In this document: piece after piece, positions 32,602 through 41,683 of the stretch
How the letters are laid out: every line of letters starts with the position of its first letter
Numbering within the stretch: the first letter of the stretch is position 1
NCBI RefSeq assembly: GCF_020524165.1
Contig: NZ_JAIVKU010000003.1
Coordinates: 452,135 to 516,134, forward strand
Source of the DNA: Guptibacillus hwajinpoensis
GTDB taxonomy: Bacteria; Bacillota; Bacilli; Bacillales; Guptibacillaceae
Length of the DNA: 64,000 nucleotides
Reading direction: 5' to 3'
Position numbers and translations under genes: made by a program
The notes under the pieces: model-generated
Database searches by the model: none
What the model was told of the DNA's origin: nothing
The model's input: only the letters and a program-made list of their open reading frames with translations

Positions 32602-34005
32602 GTGTCTACATTACAACATCAAGAACTATTTAGCCTGCTTCATCAAGGTGTTAGTAAGGCAGAAAAGCGGGGAACGTCTGTACTTGTTAGTCAGGTGCTA
32701 TCAGTAGCTGCTGTCGATCCCCTCTCCTTTTATGCAGCAGGTTCGTTTACTTATAAACATGATCGAACGTTTTGGTCTGATCCAGAGAACGATACGACCA
32801 TTGTTGGTCTCGGACGAATGAACCAATTTCAAGCCGAGGGCGATCGCTTCCGTACAATAGAAGAAGAGTGGCAGCGGTTTCTTGAGCATTCTGTTATTGA
32901 AGGGGCGCCATCACGGCCAGGCGTCGGACCTGTACTGCTTGGTGGTTTTTCCTTTGATCCTCTTGCACCTAAAAGTGGTGAGTGGCGAGGGTTTCCTGAG
33001 GGCGGTATGGTCCTTCCTGAAATTATGCTAACTTCCGCACTTAATCAGTCCTGGCTTACAATTAACGCTGTGGTAAGTAAAGACGACGATCCAGAGAAAC
33101 TCTCAGATGAGCTTCTCGAGCAACATGCTAACCTGTTAAACAAAATAACGGCTGTGCACCCACAGAATGAGTGTGCATTTTCTATAGAAGAAATTAAACC
33201 TGTTCAATGGAAAGAAACTGTTCGAAGTGCGGCTCGGAATATACGAGAAGGTCAGCTGGATAAAGTAGTCCTGGCTAGAGAGATTAAGTTGCAATCCACT
33301 CAGTCATTTTCTTCTACACGAGCGCTTTCGAATTTAAAAGATCAGCAAAGCGACAGCTATGTGTTTGCATTTGAATACGGAGAAAAATGTTTTCTTGGTG
33401 CCTCACCTGAACGGTTAGTAAAACGGGAGGGACATCAGGTATATTCAACGTGCCTTGCTGGATCGATTCAACGAGGAAAATCAGAAGAACAAGATCAAGC
33501 GCTTGGACAAGAACTACTTCATGATCAAAAAAATCGAATCGAACACGATTTAGTTGTTCAAATGATTCGAACGGCAATGGAAGAAGAGTGTGAATTTGTT
33601 CAAGTTCCATCAACACCTGAAATTTTAAAAACACCTCATATTCAACACTTGTTTACCCCAGTTGTAGCAAGGGCTGGCGCAAAAACAAGTCTTCTACGGA
33701 TGGTTGAACGATTGCACCCTACACCAGCGCTTGGAGGATATCCTCAGGTGGAGGCGGTAAATGAGATTAAACGAATTGAGAATCTTGATCGTGGCTGGTA
33801 TGCTGGCCCGGTTGGGTGGGTTGATTATCAGGGAAATGGTGAATTTGCTGTTGCCATTCGATCAGGTTTATTACATGACGATCAGGCTACGCTCTATGCA
33901 GGGTGCGGCATCGTTGGAGACTCAGACCCTGATAGTGAATTTGAAGAAACAAAAATGAAGTTTAAACCGATGCTAACTGCACTTGGAGGTAAGAAATATG
34001 ACTGA
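32602..34005 (+). CDS. menF: Isochorismate synthase MenF
   Basis: 467 aa, chorismate-binding family. LDKVVLAREIKL, FLGASPERLVKR, ALGGYPQVEAV and GCGIVGDSDPDSEFEET are the conserved catalytic and Mg-binding segments. Converts chorismate to isochorismate, first step of menaquinone synthesis. Start GTG with GGGGGGAG 6 nt upstream. The 3' end overlaps menD by 8 nt. Confidence 0.94.
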   Translation: MSTLQHQELFSLLHQGVSKAEKRGTSVLVSQVLSVAAVDPLSFYAAGSFTYKHDRTFWSDPENDTTIVGLGRMNQFQAEGDRFRTIEEEWQRFLEHSVIEGAPSRPGVGPVLLGGFSFDPLAPKSGEWRGFPEGGMVLPEIMLTSALNQSWLTINAVVSKDDDPEKLSDELLEQHANLLNKITAVHPQNECAFSIEEIKPVQWKETVRSAARNIREGQLDKVVLAREIKLQSTQSFSSTRALSNLKDQQSDSYVFAFEYGEKCFLGASPERLVKREGHQVYSTCLAGSIQRGKSEEQDQALGQELLHDQKNRIEHDLVVQMIRTAMEEECEFVQVPSTPEILKTPHIQHLFTPVVARAGAKTSLLRMVERLHPTPALGGYPQVEAVNEIKRIENLDRGWYAGPVGWVDYQGNGEFAVAIRSGLLHDDQATLYAGCGIVGDSDPDSEFEETKMKFKPMLTALGGKKYD

Positions 34006-35749
34006 TCAAGAAATTTTATCAAGCTACGTTGGTTCATTTGTTGATGAGCTTGTCCGATCAGGCGTAAGACATGCGGTTGTTAGTCCAGGATCGCGCTCTA
34101 CCCCGCTTGCAATGATGATGGCCGAACATCCGTTATTAAAAGTCTGGATGCACATCGATGAGCGATCTGCTGGTTTCTTTGCCCTTGGCATGGCCAAATC
34201 GCATCAAGAACCAGTCGCTCTTCTTTGTTCTTCAGGTACAGCTGGAGCGAATTATTATCCAGCAGTAATTGAAGCTGCTCAATCCAATGTTCCATTGATC
34301 GTATTGACTGGTGATCGCCCACATGAGCTTCGTGACAATGGAGCCCCACAAGCGATTGACCAAATCAAGCTATATGGCGACTATGTGAAGTGGTTTATGG
34401 AAATGGCGATGCCTTCCTCGTCTCCAGATTTAAACCGATATGTTCGAACAGCGGCTTCTCGAGCGACAGCCGTTTCGTCGAGTGTTCCATCTGGTCCCGT
34501 GCATCTTAATTTTCCATTTAGAGATCCCTTAATACCAGATCTTGCTTATTCAGGCCTTTTTTCTCACGGCCGGGACGATCATAGTCCGTGGGTAAAGGCT
34601 ACGGATCATCTACATGTTCTAAGTGAAGAGGTCATAGCAGAGTATGCAAACAAACTGGTTGGAAAGAAAGGCATTATTGTAGTGGGGCCACAAGACAGTG
34701 ACGAATTAGCTGAGTCATTGTTTTCTTTTGCTGAGAGGTTAGGTTATCCCGTTTTAGCGGATCCCCTTTCAAAGTGTCGCCATACTGAGTCTCCTAACCT
34801 TATTGAAGGATATGACGCGTTTCTTAGAGGTGATGTTGATTCGCTTCTTTACCCTGAAGTGGTCATTCGATTTGGTGCAATGCCAGTTTCAAAAGCTTTT
34901 ATGCTCTTTATGAAGAAAGTAGCTAGTCCTATTCAAATTGTTGTCGATGAGAGAGGCTGGAGAGACCCAACGCTTTCTAGTTCTGATATGCTAACAGTTT
35001 CTCCTAGCTCATTCGTGAACAGTCTTCTTCCTGCTGTAGGAAGGGTCGACCTTAAGGAAACAGGTTGGTTAGACAAATGGAAGACCGTTAACCAAATAAC
35101 TCTTAAATTACTTCACGAAGATTTGGATACTGATGGGCTATTCGAGGGTCACGTGTTTAGAGAATTAGGGAAAGTGATGAGTGAGGGAGAGCTTCTTTTC
35201 GTAGGGAATAGTATGCCAATTCGGGACATGGAAAACTTTTTCTTACCAGAAAATTCTCGCCCGACCGTAATGGGAAATCGAGGGGCGAATGGGATTGATG
35301 GCATTGTCTCTACAGCCATTGGAGCAAGTACGGCCTATTCTTCTAGCGTTCTAGTTATTGGAGACCTTTCTTTCTACCATGATATGAATGGTCTTCTATT
35401 AGCGAAGCTATATGAAATCAACTTAACGGTCATTGTGGTTAACAACGATGGGGGAGGAATATTCTCATTTCTACCCCAACGTGAGCAGAATCATCACTTC
35501 GAGCAACTATTCGGAACGCCACATGGTCTAAATTATGAGCATGCGGCGGCTTTATATGAGGCAAGCTTTGAACGTATATCAAATTGGGACGAGTTTAAAG
35601 AGGCTTATGTAAAAAGTCAGAACCACCATGGTCTAAGCATTATAGAAGTTCCCACTGATCGTGATTCAAATCTTGTTCTTCATCGCGAAATGTTTGAGAA
35701 GGTTTCGAGAGAAACTGCCATCGTGTTACAGGAGTGTTCGAAATCATGA
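33998..35749 (+). CDS. menD: SEPHCHC synthase MenD
   Basis: 583 aa ThDP enzyme. VVSPGSRSTPLA and the N-terminal Pyr domain Glu region are present; the C-terminal ThDP-Mg site reads VIGDLSFYHDMNGLL and VNNDGGGIF. Adds a succinyl-semialdehyde unit from 2-oxoglutarate to isochorismate. ATG 33998 has GGAGG 8 nt upstream, inside menF. Overlaps menH by four bases (ATGA). Confidence 0.95.
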   Translation: MTDQEILSSYVGSFVDELVRSGVRHAVVSPGSRSTPLAMMMAEHPLLKVWMHIDERSAGFFALGMAKSHQEPVALLCSSGTAGANYYPAVIEAAQSNVPLIVLTGDRPHELRDNGAPQAIDQIKLYGDYVKWFMEMAMPSSSPDLNRYVRTAASRATAVSSSVPSGPVHLNFPFRDPLIPDLAYSGLFSHGRDDHSPWVKATDHLHVLSEEVIAEYANKLVGKKGIIVVGPQDSDELAESLFSFAERLGYPVLADPLSKCRHTESPNLIEGYDAFLRGDVDSLLYPEVVIRFGAMPVSKAFMLFMKKVASPIQIVVDERGWRDPTLSSSDMLTVSPSSFVNSLLPAVGRVDLKETGWLDKWKTVNQITLKLLHEDLDTDGLFEGHVFRELGKVMSEGELLFVGNSMPIRDMENFFLPENSRPTVMGNRGANGIDGIVSTAIGASTAYSSSVLVIGDLSFYHDMNGLLLAKLYEINLTVIVVNNDGGGIFSFLPQREQNHHFEQLFGTPHGLNYEHAAALYEASFERISNWDEFKEAYVKSQNHHGLSIIEVPTDRDSNLVLHREMFEKVSRETAIVLQECSKS

Positions 35750-36570
35750 TCTATACGATTGAAGGGCAGCCTTTTTACGTTGAAATAGAAGGTGAGGGGG
35801 AACCTCTTCTTTTATTGCACGGCTTTACTGGGTCAAGCGCGAATTGGTCTCCGTTAATGAAAGAGTTGGCACGGTACTATAAAGTGATCGCTCTAGATTT
35901 AATAGGGCATGGTGCAAGTGGAAAACCAGATGATATGACGCATTATACAATGGAGTCGATGGGAGATTACTTAAAACAGCTCTTACAGGTGCTTCAGATC
36001 GATCACGCGCATGTGCTTGGCTATTCCATGGGCGGGCGTTTTGCTCTCTCTTTCACTGTGCAACATCCTGATTGTGTTAAGACGCTTATTCTTGAAAGTA
36101 GCTCTCCTGGCCTTGTTACGAAAGAAGAAAGAGAGGAGCGAAGGCAAAAGGATGAACGGCTGGCAAGACGGATTCTAAATGATGGCTTGTCATCGTTTGT
36201 TGATTTTTGGGAGAGCGTTCCGTTATTTGCTTCACAAAAGAATCTCCCTTTACATGTTCAAGAGGAAATAAGAAAACAGCGTTTGAGCAATACTGAAAGA
36301 GGACTGGCAAACAGTCTTATTGGAATGGGTACAGGGGTTCAGTCTTCTTATTGGGAAGTGTTAGAGAATGTAGCGATTCCCGTCCTTCTTTTAGTAGGAG
36401 AGTACGATCGAAAGTTCATTTCAATTGGTAAAAGAATGAAAAATTTGTTCCCTCAAGCTGATTTTGTGCAAATAAATGACGCAGGGCATACAATTCATGT
36501 AGAACAACCTGAAATCTTTGTTAAAATGGTAGTAGCTTTTCTAAAAAAGCATGCAGATTCTTATCTGTAA
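35746..36570 (+). CDS. menH: SHCHC synthase MenH (alpha/beta hydrolase)
   Basis: 274 aa alpha/beta-hydrolase fold. [13 protein letters not shown] supplies the oxyanion region, [11 protein letters not shown] the nucleophile Ser, and [12 protein letters not shown] the catalytic His. Removes pyruvate from SEPHCHC. Position between menD and menB is the canonical Bacillus order (formerly ytxM). Start overlaps the menD stop. Confidence 0.92.
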   Translation: MIYTIEGQPFYVEIEGEGEPLLLLHGFTGSSANWSPLMKELARYYKVIALDLIGHGASGKPDDMTHYTMESMGDYLKQLLQVLQIDHAHVLGYSMGGRFALSFTVQHPDCVKTLILESSSPGLVTKEEREERRQKDERLARRILNDGLSSFVDFWESVPLFASQKNLPLHVQEEIRKQRLSNTERGLANSLIGMGTGVQSSYWEVLENVAIPVLLLVGEYDRKFISIGKRMKNLFPQADFVQINDAGHTIHVEQPEIFVKMVVAFLKKHADSYL

Positions 36571-36601
36571 ATTTTGGTACATAGGAAAGGAGAATTTCAA
36601 A

Positions 36602-37417
36602 ATGATTCAATGGAAGACTGAACGTGAATTTGAAGATATTCTTTATGAAACGTATGATGGGATCGCTAAGATCACAATTAACCGTCCAGAGGTGCGTAAT
36701 GCATTTACACCAAGAACGGTTAATGAACTAATTACAGCTTTTTCATTTGCGAGAGACGATTCTAATATTGGCGTGATCGTACTTGCAGGAGCTGGAGACA
36801 AAGCATTTTGTTCTGGTGGAGATCAAAGTGTTCGAGGTCATGGTGGATACGTTGGCGATGATGAGATTCCTCGTCTAAATGTATTAGATCTTCAACGTCT
36901 TATTCGCGTAATCCCTAAACCGGTTATTGCGATGGTATCTGGTTATGCAATTGGTGGAGGCCATGTTCTACACGTTGTATGTGACCTTACAATTGCTGCT
37001 GATAATGCGATCTTTGGACAAACTGGCCCTAAAGTTGGGAGCTTTGATGCTGGATACGGCGCTGGATACCTTGCTCGTATCGTAGGGCATAAGAAAGCCC
37101 GTGAGATCTGGTACCTATGCCGTCAATATAACGCTCAAGAAGCACTTGATATGGGTCTTGTTAACACGGTTGTTCCTCTTGAACAGCTTGAAGCTGAAAC
37201 CGTGCAATGGGCTCAGGAAATGCTAGAAAAGTCACCGACAGCCCTTCGTTTCCTTAAAGCTTCTCTTAACGCTGACACAGATGGTCTTGCAGGTCTTCAA
37301 CAAATGGGTGGAGATGCAACACTTCTTTATTACACAACAGAGGAAGCGAAAGAAGGACGCGACTCATTTAAAGAAAAGCGTAAGCCGGACTTCAAACAGT
37401 TCCCACGTTTTCCTTAA
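36602..37417 (+). CDS. menB: DHNA-CoA synthase MenB
   Basis: 271 aa crotonase-fold enzyme. [22 protein letters not shown] and [16 protein letters not shown] are the MenB-specific active-site segments. Cyclises o-succinylbenzoyl-CoA to DHNA-CoA. ATG 36602 has AAAGGAG upstream. A strong terminator-like hairpin follows before menE. Confidence 0.95.
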   Translation: MIQWKTEREFEDILYETYDGIAKITINRPEVRNAFTPRTVNELITAFSFARDDSNIGVIVLAGAGDKAFCSGGDQSVRGHGGYVGDDEIPRLNVLDLQRLIRVIPKPVIAMVSGYAIGGGHVLHVVCDLTIAADNAIFGQTGPKVGSFDAGYGAGYLARIVGHKKAREIWYLCRQYNAQEALDMGLVNTVVPLEQLEAETVQWAQEMLEKSPTALRFLKASLNADTDGLAGLQQMGGDATLLYYTTEEAKEGRDSFKEKRKPDFKQFPRFP

Positions 37418-37430
37418 ATCGATTGTATGT

Positions 37431-37464
37431 AAACAGCTTGATGGGTACCCATCAAGCTGTTTTT
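37431..37464 (+). terminator. Internal hairpin between menB and menE
   Basis: AACAGCTTGATGG-GTAC-CCATCAAGCTGTT then TTTC, a perfect 13-bp stem inside the men operon. It probably reduces menE-menC transcription. Confidence 0.8.
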
Positions 37465-37483
37465 CAAATAGGGAAAGGAAAGG

Positions 37484-38959
37484 ATGATACAGATGGAGAC
37501 GATGCCAAACTGGCTACATAAACGTGCCTCTATCACGCCTGAGCGATTGGCGCTGATTGATAACGATACACAGCTCACTTATAAGCAATTGCAAGAAAAG
37601 GCTGTTACAATGGCACATGCTCTAAAAGCTGAAGGGATTGCAAAAGGAAAGCATGTAGGCTTCTTTATGGAGAATGGGATCGAGGCAGCCGTTTGCTTAC
37701 ATACTCTGATGTATATAGGCGCTGTTATTGTTCCACTAAATCATCGATTAACAGGACCTGAGCTGGCGTTCCAGATGGACGATGCTGAGCTTTCTTATGT
37801 GATAACCGACCTATCACTTTCGAAAAAAGCTCACGAAGCATTGAAACCAACTACTGTGAATATCCTTACCTGGCAAGAAATTCGACCGTTTATCTATCAG
37901 TTAGAGGGATTAGAAACAACGATTGAGTTGAACCAGCTTCATACGATTATGTACACATCTGGTACAACAGGTAAACCTAAAGGTGTGATGTTAACATATG
38001 GGAACCATTGGTGGAGTGCGATTAGTTCAAGTCTTAACATGGGGTTACATATGAATGATCGCTGGTTATGTGCCGTGCCGATGTTTCATATGAGTGGCCT
38101 GTCTATTCTATTAAGAAGTGTTATTTATGGCATAACAATGGTTGTTCAAGAGCGTTTTGATCCGCATGTCGTTAATCAATCGATTCAACAAGACGAAATT
38201 ACGATTGTATCGGTAGTAAGCGCTATGCTAAAGAAAATGCTCGATGACCTGGGGACAAATCAGTACCCAGACACGTTACGCTGCTTGTTGCTTGGCGGAG
38301 GTCCAGCTCCTTATCCGCTCTTATCCATTTGCGAAGAAAAGCAGATTCCTGTCTTTCAAACATTTGGAATGACGGAAACAGCATCACAAATCGTGACGCT
38401 CTCACCAGAGTATATGCTTCATAAACAGGGATCTGCTGGGAAAGCTCTATTTCCTTCAGAAGTAAAAATTAGCGATAATCATAAAGAGCTTCCAGCATTA
38501 GAGCATGGGGAAATACTTGTTAAAGGGCCAACTGTAACAAAGGGATATTGGAAACGAGGTGAAGCGACGAAAGCTGCATTGGAAGATGGCTGGCTTCATA
38601 CAGGAGATATTGGTTTCCTTGATGAAGAGGGTTTTCTCTTTGTATTAGATCGAAGAAAAGACCTGATTCTTTCTGGTGGTGAAAATGTGTATCCAGCAGA
38701 AATTGAAGCGGCGATCCTCGAACATTCTGATATTGAAGATGCTGGTGTGACCGGCATCCAAGATGAGCGCTGGGGAGAAGTTCCGGCTGCTTTCGTTGTT
38801 AGTAAAAATTCGTTGTTAACGGATGAGCAATTACTCGATTATCTATCAGAGCGTCTTGCTCGGTATAAATTGCCTAAATCAATAACCTTTGTTAAGGCTC
38901 TTCCAAGAAATGGAGCGAATAAACTTCAGCGGAATTTATTAGTGGGAGAAACAGAATGA
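37484..38959 (+). CDS. menE: o-Succinylbenzoate-CoA ligase MenE
   Basis: 491 aa adenylate-forming enzyme. P-loop MYTSGTTGKPKGVM, GMTETASQIV, HTGDIGFLDEEG, DRRKDLILSGGENVYP and the C-terminal catalytic Lys region NGANKLQR are present. Activates o-succinylbenzoate with ATP and CoA. The ATG at 37484 directly follows GGAAAGG; an ATG at 37493 is an alternative. Its stop overlaps the menC start (ATGA). Confidence 0.94.
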   Translation: MIQMETMPNWLHKRASITPERLALIDNDTQLTYKQLQEKAVTMAHALKAEGIAKGKHVGFFMENGIEAAVCLHTLMYIGAVIVPLNHRLTGPELAFQMDDAELSYVITDLSLSKKAHEALKPTTVNILTWQEIRPFIYQLEGLETTIELNQLHTIMYTSGTTGKPKGVMLTYGNHWWSAISSSLNMGLHMNDRWLCAVPMFHMSGLSILLRSVIYGITMVVQERFDPHVVNQSIQQDEITIVSVVSAMLKKMLDDLGTNQYPDTLRCLLLGGGPAPYPLLSICEEKQIPVFQTFGMTETASQIVTLSPEYMLHKQGSAGKALFPSEVKISDNHKELPALEHGEILVKGPTVTKGYWKRGEATKAALEDGWLHTGDIGFLDEEGFLFVLDRRKDLILSGGENVYPAEIEAAILEHSDIEDAGVTGIQDERWGEVPAAFVVSKNSLLTDEQLLDYLSERLARYKLPKSITFVKALPRNGANKLQRNLLVGETE

Positions 38960-40056
38960 TTATTGAGTCAGTGACGCTTCATCATATAAAAATGAACCTC
39001 AAGTCTCCTTTTCGAAATAGCCTTGAAACGGTGTTCGATCGAGAGTTAATTATTGTAGAAGTGAAAGACGCTGAGGGGGAAGTTGGTTTTGGAGAAGGGG
39101 TAGCATTTCAAACACCGTGGTATACGGAAGAAACCCTTAACACGTCCTGGCATATGTTAAGAGATGTCATGATCCCCCTTCTTAAATCCCGTTCCATTTC
39201 ACACCCTTCTGAGGTAGATCGCATGTTATCAGGAATCAGGAGAAACCCAATGGCAAAGTTTGCGATAGAAGGGGCAATATGGGACTTATACGCAAAAAAA
39301 GAAGGCATCAGTTTAGCAGAAGCATTAGGTGGCACTTCAAAGAAAATTAAAGCAGGTGTTGCGGTGGGTGCTTCTGATCCTGACACGATGCTTGAAGAAA
39401 TAAGCAATCGAATTTCGGAAGGCTACGAGCGGATTAAAGTGAAGATAAAGCCTTCTCAAGATGTTTCCATTCTAAGAGCCATAAGAGAACGCTATCCGAA
39501 TTTATCTTTGATGGCAGATGCAAATTCCGCCTATTCGCTTCAAGAATTGAACCAATTAAAAGCACTCGATGCCTTTAATCTTCTAATGATTGAACAACCT
39601 TTAGCTGCTGATGATATTGTGGATCATGCTATACTCCAAAAAGAATTAAAGACTCCGATTTGTTTGGATGAAAGTATTACTTCATTCGATGATGCACGTC
39701 GAGCGCTTGATTTAAACAGCTGTCAGGTAATTAATATTAAACCTGGTCGTGTTGGTGGATTAACTGCAAGTAAAAAGATTCATGATTTATGTAAGTCAAA
39801 GGGTGTCCCGGTCTGGTGTGGCGGCATGCTAGAATCTGGGATCGGGAGGGCGCACAATATAGCTCTTTCAAGCTTATCTAATTTTATTCTCCCGGGAGAT
39901 GTCTCAGCTTCTACCCGATATTGGGAAAAGGATATAATTGATCCCGAAGTAGTCGTGAAAGATGGATGCATTGACGTTCCACAAGGGAAAGGTATTGGAT
40001 ATGAGATGGACCGGAATGAACTGGAACGAGTAACAATAGTGAAAGAAGTTTATTGA
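38956..40056 (+). CDS. menC: o-Succinylbenzoate synthase MenC
   Basis: 366 aa enolase-superfamily enzyme. KVKIKP carries the KxK catalytic Lys, metal ligands lie in LMADANSAY, LMIEQPL and ICLDESIT, and a second Lys in INIKPGRVGG. Dehydrates SHCHC to o-succinylbenzoate. Some relatives (NSAR/OSBS) also racemise N-acylamino acids; the operon position favours the menaquinone role. Last gene of menFDHBEC. Confidence 0.93.
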   Translation: MIIESVTLHHIKMNLKSPFRNSLETVFDRELIIVEVKDAEGEVGFGEGVAFQTPWYTEETLNTSWHMLRDVMIPLLKSRSISHPSEVDRMLSGIRRNPMAKFAIEGAIWDLYAKKEGISLAEALGGTSKKIKAGVAVGASDPDTMLEEISNRISEGYERIKVKIKPSQDVSILRAIRERYPNLSLMADANSAYSLQELNQLKALDAFNLLMIEQPLAADDIVDHAILQKELKTPICLDESITSFDDARRALDLNSCQVINIKPGRVGGLTASKKIHDLCKSKGVPVWCGGMLESGIGRAHNIALSSLSNFILPGDVSASTRYWEKDIIDPEVVVKDGCIDVPQGKGIGYEMDRNELERVTIVKEVY

Positions 40057-40067
40057 GTTCATTGGAA

Positions 40068-40104
40068 AAGGCAGAACCTGTTCAAGGTCCTGCCTCTTTT
40101 TATA
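40068..40104. terminator. Terminator of men operon
   Basis: AGGCAG-ACCT-GTTC-AAGGT-CTGCCT stem then CTTTTTAT, between convergent genes. Confidence 0.85.
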
Positions 40105-40396
40105 CTTCTGAATTTTTCACAAGACGTGCGTCGAATATAAACGGTCCGAATGGAATGACGGATGAGACAACGGCAAGCGTCGCCTTAATAAAAGACCAGC
40201 GCTTTACAATGGTAACGTAAAGGATAACGGCGAGATAAAGAACAAATAATCCGCCGTGTAGCGCTCCAACAATCGATACGGCCATTGGCATGCCCATAAA
40301 GTATTTAAGAGGCATCGCGATTCCTAATAGCAATAGAAACGATATTCCTTCTGCATAACCGACCCCTCTGAATAGTTTTAACGGTTGTTTCAACAA
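40100..40396 (-). CDS. DUF3817 membrane protein, YdzA-like
   Basis: 98 aa with three membrane helices. FRGVGYAEGISFLLLLGIAM and GALHGGLFVLYLAV are the DUF3817 signature, as in B. subtilis YdzA. Start TTG (a second TTG follows at once) with AAAGGAG 10 nt upstream. Function unknown. Confidence 0.85.
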   Translation of the reverse strand: MLKQPLKLFRGVGYAEGISFLLLLGIAMPLKYFMGMPMAVSIVGALHGGLFVLYLAVILYVTIVKRWSFIKATLAVVSSVIPFGPFIFDARLVKNSEV

Positions 40397-40750
40397 ATGG
40401 AGTTCACTCCTTTATAGTGAGCTATAGTGTCCTGATTCATAGGAACAGAATCATACAATTTACAACCAGTATATCAATCCTCGTCCCTGAATAGAAGTTG
40501 AAGTTATCTCGATTTCTTGACAGTTTTCAGTCATGAATTTCGAGTATAGTCATTTGTAGGAAAAAGTGAAATTTTAACTTTAATGAGAAATGACTTCATT
40601 TACTTTTTAAGGTTTCTATGAAAAACGTATTATCAGAACATTTAGTACTAACGCAGTGTTTTCACTTCTTTTGGAAGGGAGGATTGCTTATCGCCCTCAT
40701 TATCGAGTAGAATGAATATGGACCAAAAATCAACTCTGAAGGAGATTTGT
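40397..40750. other. Intergenic stretch without clear signals
   Basis: A TTGACA at 40517-40522 has no convincing -10 at 17 nt. GAAGGGAGG at 40674-40682 looks like a ribosome site without a long ORF behind it. I see no RNA motif. Confidence 0.4.
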
Positions 40751-40837
40751 ATGAACAACAATAAAAAAGCAATCTTTATATACATTCCAAAGTCCAAAGT
40801 TGATGAAGCCAAAAAAAACATGAAGAAAAATGATTAA
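40751..40837 (+). CDS. Basic 28-aa peptide
   Basis: MNNNKKAIFIYIPKSKVDEA then a Lys-rich end. GAAGGAGATTTGT precedes the ATG and a strong hairpin follows, so it is likely translated. There is no membrane segment long enough to span. Family unknown. Confidence 0.5.
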   Translation: MNNNKKAIFIYIPKSKVDEAKKNMKKND

Positions 40838-40848
40838 TAGATAACAAA

Positions 40849-40892
40849 AAAGGAAGTCGAGCCTGAGTAATGCAGGCTCGACTTCCTTTAGT
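40849..40892. terminator. Strong bidirectional terminator
   Basis: AAAGGAAGTCGAGCCTG / CAGGCTCGACTTCCTTT with a 7-nt loop. The T run is best on the minus strand. Confidence 0.88.
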
Positions 40893-40939
40893 TATAAGTA
40901 ATAGTAAAATTTCAATTGCCTCATAAATAATAAAAAGGT

Positions 40940-41008
40940 TTAAATAAATGAGATGATCGCTGCGATGACGGCGATTGCGCCAATAATCATAAGGATTGTA
41001 CGTACCAT
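40940..41008 (-). CDS. Tiny hydrophobic peptide, 22 aa
   Basis: Begins MVRTILMIIGAIAVIAAI and ends SFI: almost entirely one membrane helix after a single Arg. AAGGAGG lies 7 nt before the ATG. The next small ORF upstream encodes a similar peptide. Could be a membrane micropeptide or a type I toxin-like peptide; no antitoxin RNA is evident. Confidence 0.55.
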   Translation of the reverse strand: MVRTILMIIGAIAVIAAIISFI

Positions 41009-41067
41009 TGCTATTCCTCCTTGATAAAGTCAATTTAGTTTATCCATAGCTTTATGATTGTTGTCTT

Positions 41068-41139
41068 CTAGAATAAAGCACTAACAACAAATGCAACAAC
41101 GACGACAATTCCGATAATAACTAGAACTTGTTTTAACAT
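41068..41139 (-). CDS. Tiny hydrophobic peptide, 23 aa
   Basis: Begins MLKQVLVIIGIVVVVAFV and ends SALF. AAGGAGG is 8 nt before ATG. It shares with the 22-aa peptide downstream the pattern Met-x-Lys/Arg-x-x-Leu-x-Ile-Ile-Gly and a Ser near the end, suggesting tandem duplication. Confidence 0.55.
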   Translation of the reverse strand: MLKQVLVIIGIVVVVAFVVSALF

Positions 41140-41316
41140 GTTGACTTCCTCCTTAAATATAGCAATGTTCTTTGCTACTATTGATATACCCTTTACACTT
41201 TTTATATCAAACCTTTTTTCATGAATAATAGGTCTAAAAGACTAACGAAAGGATACTGTTTTTCTAATAAGATGCCATAACGGCTAGATTCTATGCACGA
41301 TTAGTTGTAAATAACT

Positions 41317-41354
41317 AAAAACCAGCCTTGCCCATATAAGGGGAGGCTGGTTTA
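41317..41354 (-). terminator. Terminator
   Basis: AAACCAGCCT / AGGCTGGTTT stem; minus-strand tail TTTAG. Confidence 0.75.
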
Positions 41355-41365
41355 TATGCGATCTA

Positions 41366-41554
41366 TTATTGATGAAGATTCACTTTCATACGCTCTTGTT
41401 GAAAGAATTCCTTTAACTCCGGGTTAAGGTAATCCGGCTCCTTATCATTTAAGTTCAGTCGAATCAGCTTACCTTCAAGGTAGTCCATTATTCCGATAAT
41501 CGTACCGTTTCCAAGCTGTTTCTGAAAGATGGTTTCGTAACGAATGCTGCTCAT
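41366..41554 (-). CDS. Small hypothetical protein, 62 aa
   Basis: MSSIRYETIFQKQLGNGTII then a beta-rich stretch and a charged helical tail ending KVNLHQ. GGAGGG lies 5 nt before ATG and a terminator follows. Soluble; family not recognised. Confidence 0.65.
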   Translation of the reverse strand: MSSIRYETIFQKQLGNGTIIGIMDYLEGKLIRLNLNDKEPDYLNPELKEFFQQERMKVNLHQ

Positions 41555-41683
41555 CGGAGCCCTCCTGTTGCGCGTTTTTTTCTACTATAGCACGTTTGAA
41601 AGGCGAAATCCGTAAGTTAAACGTCTCTTAAATGATTTGTAATCAAAGCGCAACAATGCTTAACACGATGACATCATTCAGAC

